Source: Thermodesulfovibrionales bacterium (GTDB lineage Bacteria > Nitrospirota > Thermodesulfovibrionia > Thermodesulfovibrionales > SM23-35). From it: a DNA stretch of 10,781 nucleotides. The stretch is from contig JALHSV010000435.1 in assembly GCA_022865525.1 (NCBI GenBank), positions 1 to 10,781 on the forward strand, read 5' to 3'. Positions within the stretch are counted from its first letter, which is position 1; each line of letters begins with the position of its first letter. Shown piece by piece: positions 6,476-10,781 of the stretch. The translations under genes and the position numbers were made by a program. The notes under the pieces were generated by a model. It searched no databases. It worked only from the letters and a program-made list of their open reading frames with translations, and was not told the DNA's origin.

Positions 6476-7192
6476 TTATGCGATTTTTTTCGCTTGCTGC
6501 TGGATATTCTCCAGATCGTCGATGAATTCGGGCCGCTTGCCTGTCTCTATGACATACTGCTTTTGCAGCAGTTCGGACAGCCGTGACCCCGTGATCTGGT
6601 GCGGCGCCGGCTGAAACGTTACCAGCCGTGCCCCCGATTCGGTCAACAGTACTCGCCCGATGGCATCGGCCATGTTGGTCACCTTGGCCTGAACGTAACG
6701 CTCCAAGTTTGCCTGCACAATTGATCGCTCGATGCCATTGAAGTTCCTGTTCTCTACGATCTCATGGGCCAGCAGAACCAGGTTGCACAGCCCAGCCAGT
6801 TTGACCAGCTTGCTTTCGAAAAGCCGTACGGCCTCTTTCCAGATGGAATATGAGGCATCGGCCAGGGCCTTGACGTTGGCCCCGTTTTGCTTATTGAAAG
6901 CCTCGACCACGAAATCTTGGGCCAGGTCCCACAAACCGTCAACGTGCGAGACGATGATGGTCTGCTGGGCATACTTGCCCTTGCTGATCTCCAGAGCATG
7001 CTCCAGGAACTCCTCCCAGCTGCCGACCTTCAAGGACCTGGTCTTGATCTGTTCGAGGTCGTCGTTGATGTTCAGGAAAAGGGGCGTCGGGAACTGGGCC
7101 GCGATCGAACTCAGGCCGATCTTGCTCTGGCCGTACAGTAAAATGACATGGGGATTTTTCTCCCCATTTGGAACTTGCTTTTTTTCGTTCAT
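6476..7192 (-). CDS. Phage Sak4/RecA-like AAA-type ATPase homologue with degenerate Walker motifs
   Basis: This 238-residue protein has the layout of phage Sak4-type single-strand annealing ATPases. A P-loop strand (HVILLYGQSKIGLSS, 15-29) is followed by AAQFPTPLFLNINDD. The Walker B region is TIIVSHVDGLWDL (78-90), then LVLLAHEIVENRNFNG and ANLERYVQAKVTNMADAIGRVL. The Walker A pattern GxxxxGK[ST] reads G21-QSKI-G26-L27-S28, so the lysine is leucine. The usual Walker B aspartate is Ser82. ATP hydrolysis is therefore doubtful. It may be a structural or DNA-binding paralogue, or decaying. Its start has AAGGAGG overlapping the stop of the upstream nuclease gene, with a 9-nt gap, so both are in one operon. 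Phage genomes often pair such an ATPase with a Cas4/RecB-like nuclease for recombination. The fold call is moderately sure; the family label less so. Confidence 0.7.
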   Translation of the reverse strand: MNEKKQVPNGEKNPHVILLYGQSKIGLSSIAAQFPTPLFLNINDDLEQIKTRSLKVGSWEEFLEHALEISKGKYAQQTIIVSHVDGLWDLAQDFVVEAFNKQNGANVKALADASYSIWKEAVRLFESKLVKLAGLCNLVLLAHEIVENRNFNGIERSIVQANLERYVQAKVTNMADAIGRVLLTESGARLVTFQPAPHQITGSRLSELLQKQYVIETGKRPEFIDDLENIQQQAKKIA

Positions 7193-7201
7193 TATTCCTC
7201 C

Positions 7202-8149
7202 TTAAAACGGCTCTCCGGCCGCCTCGACCAAAACCTCACCCGGGCCTGTCACAAGCTCTACATGGGCTTCCTGATGCTGAAATAGCCCACTTTCTTTGAT
7301 AGCCGCCTCCGGATCCTGGCTGGCACATAGGTCAAAATAATCGCACCGACGATGCCAATCGAAACAGCTTGCTGAGTTCATTGTAAAAACATTCTCCTTC
7401 CTGGCCTTGGCGATAAGGGTCTTGGCATCCCACAGTTCTTTTTGGATCTCCATCAGCCGCTGGTCAGAGAAGCGCAGGAAGCGTCGTTGATACATCTCTG
7501 GCCAATTCATTTCCAACCTCAACCGATGACCGTATTCCTCTTCGCTTTCATTCTTACGCGGCCTGAGGCGTGGCTTCAGTATCACGTTGAAAAGGCAGCC
7601 AGCGATTGGGGCTCCCAGCTCCCTTGCCAAAAAGAAGACATAGAGGCGTAGTTGGGAATCCAGCTGCAGACGGTCAAAGTAGTTTTCATCGACCTTAGTG
7701 GTGGTCTTATGCTCCAAAAGCAGCAAATCGCCAGCCTTGGAGCCCTCCACATCCTTTTTCAATACCACCAAGCCATCGACCTTGCCGCCATAAGAGTACT
7801 CCCTAGCGGGTCTGCCGGTCTCGGGGTTGAGGATCTCCCCGCTGATGATCTTTTCCACCGCCACGGGCTCGAACAGATCGCAGTCGTCGAGGTACAGGAT
7901 CGGGTAATACTCCCTCACCCCTTTCAGGATGGCCTGACTCTTCGGTGCCAGGTCAATTGGGGGCGTGTAGGGGAGTTGGCGGTAATGGGCCTCCAGAAAG
8001 CCGTGAATAGCCGTACCCAACAGCAGCGCCTCAGGTCTCTCCATGGCCTCGATCTCGCGGACATACCGCCAGTAATACTTCCGGGCGCAGGATTTAAAGG
8101 CGTTGATGGCCGAATTTGTCAGGATGGTCTTCCCGTTACCATTTCCCAT
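7202..8149 (-). CDS. PD-(D/E)XK nuclease, Cas4/RecB-like, with putative Fe-S cluster
   Basis: This 315-residue protein belongs to the PD-(D/E)XK exonuclease group (PDDEXK_1/Cas4/AddB). It starts with T.SAINAFKSCARKYYWRY, a common opening in these proteins with a cysteine at 21. The catalytic core has Asp125 in GGKVDGLV, Glu146 and Lys148 in LLLEHKTTT. A downstream QLRLYVFFL segment matches the usual QL..Y helix. Three further cysteines at 262, 269 and 275 (CFDWHRRCDYFDLC) complete the four-cysteine set expected for a 4Fe-4S cluster. Family members process DNA ends in phage recombination, repair or CRISPR adaptation; no cas genes or CRISPR array are present here. The ATG at 8149 overlaps the upstream gene by 14 bp and has GAAGGGAG as ribosome binding site. 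All key residues are present, so it is probably active. Confidence 0.85.
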   Translation of the reverse strand: MGNGNGKTILTNSAINAFKSCARKYYWRYVREIEAMERPEALLLGTAIHGFLEAHYRQLPYTPPIDLAPKSQAILKGVREYYPILYLDDCDLFEPVAVEKIISGEILNPETGRPAREYSYGGKVDGLVVLKKDVEGSKAGDLLLLEHKTTTKVDENYFDRLQLDSQLRLYVFFLARELGAPIAGCLFNVILKPRLRPRKNESEEEYGHRLRLEMNWPEMYQRRFLRFSDQRLMEIQKELWDAKTLIAKARKENVFTMNSASCFDWHRRCDYFDLCASQDPEAAIKESGLFQHQEAHVELVTGPGEVLVEAAGEPF

Positions 8150-8402
8150 GGCTCGCTCCCTTCTCGCTGAAGAACTGATCCTTCAGCTGCTGGGCCTTTT
8201 GCTTGCCCGCTTCGGTCAGGGTCACTGACTTGGTGTTGGCGAATTGGACGATGAATTTGTCGTCAGCGAGCCGGTTCAGCACCTCAAACAGATAGCCTTT
8301 CCAGGCCCGGAAGATTTTCTCGCCGGGCTTCTTCCGGGAGTCCTCCTCCCAACCGGTCAGGAACATAAGCAATAGACAGAGATCTTGAATCATTTTTTCC
8401 AT
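8136..8402 (-). CDS. DUF6429-like small protein, possible winged-helix
   Basis: This 88-residue protein opens the minus-strand operon. The pattern fits small DUF6429-type proteins with a winged-helix-like shape: an N-terminal helix (QDLCLLLMFLTGWEE), RAWKGYLFEVLNRLADDKFI, then SVTLTEAGKQKAQQL near the C-terminus. The TEAG segment before a helix is also common in small DNA-binding wHTH proteins. A role as regulator or DNA-binding accessory of the nuclease/ATPase operon is inference only. The start is clear: AGGAGG lies 6 nt before ATG 8402-8400. The end overlaps the nuclease start. The family name comes from memory of the motif order and should be confirmed. Confidence 0.65.
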   Translation of the reverse strand: MEKMIQDLCLLLMFLTGWEEDSRKKPGEKIFRAWKGYLFEVLNRLADDKFIVQFANTKSVTLTEAGKQKAQQLKDQFFSEKGASHGKW

Positions 8403-8543
8403 GTTTTTCCTCCTATGGAATTTTGGTCTTCTTTTGGGCGGACCTCTCCCTTGATTTGAATGTTCTATTTTGTGTTAGCGAAATTTGCCCGAGATGAAAC
8501 GCCTAGGGGCAATCGGTTATAGTCCGGCTTCCCACATCCCTCC

Positions 8544-8573
8544 TTTGCACATTTCCTCCCTTTTGCATATAAT
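8544..8573 (+). promoter_or_regulatory. Sigma70-like promoter for the secreted beta-domain protein
   Basis: A perfect TATAAT (8568-8573) has TTTGCA at 8544-8549 (18-nt spacer) or TTGCAC at 8545-8550 (17-nt spacer). Transcription would begin near 8580, just before the Shine-Dalgarno AGGAGG (8583-8588) and ATG 8593. This rules against the longer in-frame start at 8485, which would lie upstream of the promoter. Confidence 0.65.
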
Positions 8574-8592
8574 GCTTTTTCCAGGAGGGATT

Positions 8593-9663
8593 ATGGGCAT
8601 TCACAGCTGGAGAAAAGTTATCGCCATATTCGTGGTGATCGCATTCATCTGGATCGGGGTCGCCTGGGCCAGCGATGCCACCCCGCAATTCCAGGAGAAG
8701 GCCGGAACCCCCGTAGTCAAGAAGCCTCATAAGTTCCCCTGGTTGCTGGCAGTCCTGGGCGTGGCGGCGGTAGGCGTTGGGGTTTATTTCCTGACCAAGA
8801 AGAAAAGCGATGACAACATCAACTTGGACAGCACTTTGGAAGGTACTTTGAAAGAGACATTTTCCAGCGCAGCGTTGTCAGGCATTCCTGTTTATGCTGT
8901 TGGCGGTGGCAAGACCTTCACCGGCACTACTGACGCTACAGGCCATTACTCGGTGAAAGTGCCTTCAGGCAATTACAGCGTGTTGTTCAACATTTCCGAT
9001 ACTAGTGTCATCGGGTCAAGGGGTTATGTTCCTTCGAAGCTCAGCGGAGTCAGTGTTAATGGGGTTAAGACTGTTGATTTGGACTTGGCTGAGTACGCTG
9101 CTCTGTTTCCTAATCCTGCTGACGCTGCTGAAGTGATAAAAGCTTACAGAGGACGAATGGAGAATGGTGTTAATAAGCGTTGGGATCATTCGCCGACAAA
9201 CTTCGTTGCTTATGAGGTGCCAGGATTTACTTTGAATGAGGCTAATCTGCTTCAGGCTTATGATTGGATCAGGCAGTACACAGATGGCTTCATCAATGCT
9301 CCTGCGAGCATGGCAAACGTTACTGTGAAAAAGCAGGTTTTTAATGTGAACTCTATGGACTCCGATGCAGTAATGTATTATACCTCCAGCGATGCTGGTG
9401 CATCGGAATGGTTTAATGGTAATAGTATTACTCGATCAGTGTTTAATGCGCATCCTTCAGACGCTCGTAATGTTCGTGGGGAGGGTGCTGCTTGTATCCA
9501 GGGAGGAGATAACGAAAGTCCTGCTTTCGGCACTATTTTTGGCGGTCACCAAATTAAACCTTTGGATTTGAAATGGGGCAAGTTTAATTATAAGCATCGC
9601 AAGCCAGGAGAGAAGATTTACATCGTCTCTGGCAATGACGCTTGCGAGGATAGGATACTGTAA
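8593..9663 (+). CDS. Secreted or membrane-anchored protein with carboxypeptidase-like beta domain, unknown function
   Basis: This 356-residue exported protein has a signal peptide at 1-26 (RK then IAIFVVIAFIWIGVAWA, with cleavage plausible before SDA). A proline/lysine linker follows, then a second hydrophobic helix at ~48-67 flanked by KKPHK and TKKK. Residues ~82-140 (LEGTLKE...LSGIPVYAVGG, TGTTDATGHYSVKVPSGNYS) read as a carboxypeptidase-regulatory-like beta sandwich. The remaining ~200 residues are not recognised. They contain YEVPGFTLNEANLLQAYDWI, SDAVMYYTS and KFNYKHRKPGEKIYIVSG, and two cysteines that could pair. No HExxH or other catalytic motif is seen. An in-frame ATG at 8485 would give a longer protein, but promoter, Shine-Dalgarno and signal peptide all support 8593. 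GC falls from about 62% in the anchor region to about 44% beyond position 8820, suggesting a fusion of segments with different histories. Confidence 0.8.
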   Translation: MGIHSWRKVIAIFVVIAFIWIGVAWASDATPQFQEKAGTPVVKKPHKFPWLLAVLGVAAVGVGVYFLTKKKSDDNINLDSTLEGTLKETFSSAALSGIPVYAVGGGKTFTGTTDATGHYSVKVPSGNYSVLFNISDTSVIGSRGYVPSKLSGVSVNGVKTVDLDLAEYAALFPNPADAAEVIKAYRGRMENGVNKRWDHSPTNFVAYEVPGFTLNEANLLQAYDWIRQYTDGFINAPASMANVTVKKQVFNVNSMDSDAVMYYTSSDAGASEWFNGNSITRSVFNAHPSDARNVRGEGAACIQGGDNESPAFGTIFGGHQIKPLDLKWGKFNYKHRKPGEKIYIVSGNDACEDRIL

Positions 9664-9694
9664 GCCAACACTTATGGATTGAATCCAAATTTAG

Positions 9695-9730
9695 AAAAGG
9701 GGCAGCCGGCGTCCGGTTCTGCCCCCAAAA
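9695..9730. terminator. Hairpin after the beta-domain gene, terminator-like on the minus strand
   Basis: GGGGCAG-CCGG-CGT-CCGG-TT-CTGCCCC (9699-9725) folds into an 11-bp stem with a 2-nt bulge and a 3-nt loop. It is flanked by AAAA on both sides. On the plus strand there is no T-run after it, so termination of the upstream gene would not be canonical. On the minus strand TTTT follows the stem. It lies 35 bp after the stop codon. Confidence 0.5.
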
Positions 9731-9745
9731 GGCCTGATCGGCTTC

Positions 9746-9781
9746 CATAAAAATTGCAACGAAATTGCAATGGCTTTTATG
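9746..9781. repeat. AT-rich bulged hairpin, with degenerate direct copy at 9856-9880
   Basis: CATAAAA/TTTTATG (7 bp), a 3-nt GGC bulge, ATTGCAA/TTGCAAT (7 bp) and loop CGAAA. The part GCAACGAAATTGCAATGGC recurs as GCAATGAAATTGTAATGC exactly 100 bp further on, with T-rich sequence after both. Confidence 0.55.
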
Positions 9782-9793
9782 AATTTCAACTAC

Positions 9794-9835
9794 CCGGGGT
9801 GACACCCGGAATAGGGGAGTTTCGGGGGAAACCCT
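9794..9835. repeat. Two small adjacent hairpins
   Basis: CCGGGGTG-A-CACCCGG (9794-9809, one bulged G) is followed by GTTTC-GGGG-GAAAC (9819-9832), which extends outwards to GGG/CCT across a bulged A. Their function is unknown. Confidence 0.35.
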
Positions 9836-9883
9836 TTACTGTCTAAGTTCTTGGTGCAATGAAATTGTAATGCTTTTTTAACT

Positions 9884-9903
9884 CGTTTTGACACGATTTG
9901 ACA
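9884..9903 (+). repeat. Tandem 10-bp repeat with two TTGACA boxes
   Basis: CGTTTTGACA is followed directly by CGATTTGACA (9 of 10 identical). Both contain the -35 consensus TTGACA (9888-9893 and 9898-9903), but no good -10 box is seen at 16-18 nt from either. It could be a protein-binding direct repeat. Confidence 0.4.
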
Positions 9904-9999
9904 GGCAAGGGGTCCCCCCTAAAAACACGTAAATGCTTGACTATACATGGTTTTGAGGATTTTTTATAACAGATTCTCAGTCACTAAACCGGGGTTCGA

Positions 10000-10116
10000 C
10001 TGATTCGCAATCTGCGAATCAGGACGGCGAACGCAGTGAGCCGCCCGCAGGGTGGGCGGCAGCAGCCGACCATCCACCCCCGTAGCTATTTGCCCTTCGA
10101 CCTCTTGACTAGGGGT
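10000..10116. other. Cluster of three consecutive hairpins, possible structured RNA or dispersed repeat
   Basis: CTGATTCGCA-ATC-TGCGAATCAG (10000-10022) is a perfect 10-bp stem. GCCGCCC-7 nt-GGGCGGC (10040-10060) is a perfect 7-bp stem. ACCCC-(CG)-TAG pairs with CTA-GGGGT (10076-10085 with 10109-10116). No known RNA family is recognised and no reading frame explains the pattern. Confidence 0.4.
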
Positions 10117-10146
10117 GCCGTCACCAGATGTTTCGGGATTTTCTCC

Positions 10147-10205
10147 ATTGCAAATTCAATAAAAATTACTTAAAATCCAATCATGGAGAAAATTGATTTT
10201 CCTGT
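10147..10205 (+). repeat. 59-bp dispersed repeat, copy B (partner at 481-539)
   Basis: Matches copy A at 51 of 59 positions without gaps and in the same orientation. It ends 80 nt before the symporter start codon. The outer sequence TTCTCCAT (10141-10148) can also pair with ATGGAGAA (10183-10190). Weak similarity continues upstream: CTAGGGGTGCCG here versus CTAGTGCCG before copy A. The original unit may therefore have been longer. Confidence 0.75.
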
Positions 10206-10285
10206 CAGTTGCGGCTGCTGGGCGCGGTTGACCCCGAAAACGAAACCCATGCACCTTCGCGTTCGGCTACAAGCAAATAAATAAA

Positions 10286-10781
10286 ATGAATAAAAAAAAG
10301 GCATCATTAACGACATTTATTTTTGTGGGTTTCTTCCTGGGCATTCTTGCGGGTTATCTTTTCGGGGAAAGCATTCTTCCCTTGGCGCAAGTGTTGGCTG
10401 ATATTTTCCTTCGGCTTTTGCGTATGGCGATATTGCCTTTGATCGTCACATCCATCATCAGTGGCGTGGTGAGTGTGGGCAGCGCGGCGGGGCTGGGGCG
10501 GTTGGGCTTAAAAACTTTCGTTTACTATATCGCCACTACCCTTCTGGCGATCCTTACCGGGCAGATATTGGTAAATATTTTGCAGCCGGGCAAGGGCGCC
10601 CAGGTGGGGTTGAAGCAAGCGGTGGAACATGTACCGGCGGCCGGATATGGTGTTGGGGAATTGTTGATTCGCATCATTCCTGAAAATCCTTTTCAGGCAT
10701 TGGCAAACGGTGATGTTTTGCCGGTAATATTCTTTTCGGTGCTTTTCGGTTACTTTATCACGCGCTTGAAACAGGAACAAA
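10286..10781 (+). CDS. Dicarboxylate/amino acid:cation symporter (DAACS/SDF family), 5' part
   Basis: The frame opens at ATG 10286 and runs off the right edge after 165 codons without a stop. It encodes the N-terminal membrane region of the sodium/proton:glutamate-aspartate or C4-dicarboxylate symporter family: a lysine-rich start (MNKKKASLTTFIFVGFFLGI), LADIFLRLLRMAILPLIVTS, SIISGVVSVGSAAGLGRLG, then YYIATTLLAILTGQILVN and IIPENPFQALANGDVLPVIF. These follow the order of the first transmembrane helices in GltP/DctA-like proteins. The family is about 400-450 residues, so more than half is missing; substrate-binding motifs lie beyond the window. There is no clear Shine-Dalgarno before the ATG and no alternative in-frame start back to the TGA at 10229. 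Copy B of the 59-bp repeat lies just upstream. Confidence 0.88.
   Translation, partial: MNKKKASLTTFIFVGFFLGILAGYLFGESILPLAQVLADIFLRLLRMAILPLIVTSIISGVVSVGSAAGLGRLGLKTFVYYIATTLLAILTGQILVNILQPGKGAQVGLKQAVEHVPAAGYGVGELLIRIIPENPFQALANGDVLPVIFFSVLFGYFITRLKQEQ

Larger units (their letters stand above)
9664..10285. other. Gene-free stretch of 622 bp filled with hairpins and repeats
   Basis: No convincing coding region is seen on either strand. The stretch holds a GC-rich hairpin after the upstream gene, a bulged AT-rich hairpin with a degenerate second copy 100 bp later, two small hairpins, a tandem 10-mer, a run of three hairpins (10000-10116), and copy B of the 59-bp repeat. Confidence 0.7.

Noticed and set aside
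6732..7205. 157-codon open frame on the plus strand
   Set aside because: It is antisense to the ATPase-like gene, with Ser/Leu-rich low-complexity composition typical of a shadow frame.
7202..8149. Reading the nuclease as a CRISPR-associated Cas4
   Set aside because: There is no CRISPR array, cas1 or cas2 in the window, and the phage-type neighbours fit a general RecB/Cas4-like nuclease better.
7652..8170. 172-codon open frame on the plus strand
   Set aside because: It lies antisense to the PD-(D/E)XK nuclease gene, whose catalytic and cysteine motifs and ribosome binding site are clear. The antisense protein shows no recognisable domain.
8485..8592. Upstream in-frame start of the secreted protein
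   Set aside because: A TATAAT box at 8568-8573 lies inside this stretch, and AGGAGG plus a signal peptide begin at the ATG 8593. The extra 36 residues have no signal-like features.
9991..10000. GGGGTTCGAC, resembling a tRNA T-loop
   Set aside because: The flanks do not form a T-stem and no acceptor, D or anticodon arms can be drawn around it.
10508..10780. 90-codon minus-strand open frame at the right edge
   Set aside because: It is antisense to the DAACS symporter, whose plus-strand frame has the family's membrane segments and runs off the edge.

Overview
The window looks like a piece of a bacterial chromosome rich in signalling genes, dispersed repeats and gene remnants. Three things suggest a member of candidate phylum Aminicenantes (OP8) or a nearby Acidobacteria-like lineage: the tandem Ser/Thr kinases with a TolB-like domain and a TPR tail, the short palindromes of the TAGGGGCGAA type, and the signal peptide + KKK-flanked membrane anchor + carboxypeptidase-like beta-domain protein. 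This is inferred from recalled family features; no database was searched.

Layout: (1) 2-289, a broken N-terminal piece of an IS91-type transposase running in from the left edge. (2) 290-568, an AT-rich intergenic stretch with a possible promoter and one copy of a 59-bp dispersed repeat. (3) 569-5217, two tandem paralogous protein kinases joined by an ATGA overlap; the first is apparently soluble and the second has one membrane segment. Each carries in its coding sequence, in frame, a palindromic repeat beginning TAGGGGCGAA (71 nt in the first, about 24 nt in the second). (4) 5277-6255 on the minus strand, the C-terminal half of a sodium:solute symporter, fused at its 5' end to unrelated coding sequence and frameshifted at a run of seven C. 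(5) 6314-8402 on the minus strand, a compact operon with a terminator: a DUF6429-like small protein, a Cas4/RecB-like PD-(D/E)XK nuclease with four Fe-S-type cysteines, a phage Sak4/RecA-like ATPase homologue whose Walker A lysine and Walker B aspartate are both replaced, and a 26-residue membrane peptide. (6) 8544-9663 on the plus strand, a well-formed sigma70-like promoter and a secreted or membrane-anchored beta-domain protein of unknown function. (7) 9664-10285, 622 bp without a gene but full of hairpins and repeats, ending with the second copy of the 59-bp repeat. (8) 10286 to the right edge, the start of a dicarboxylate/amino-acid:cation symporter.

How the genes work together: the two kinases almost certainly form one transcriptional unit and are probably sensor or scaffold kinases. 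The minus-strand nuclease/ATPase operon resembles part of a phage recombination module or a domesticated derivative. The divergent gene at 8593 has its own promoter, so its upstream neighbour does not drive it. The most notable signals are the repeat-derived codons inside both kinase domains, the 59-bp repeat found upstream of two unrelated genes, and the ATPase homologue that has lost both nucleotide-binding signatures.
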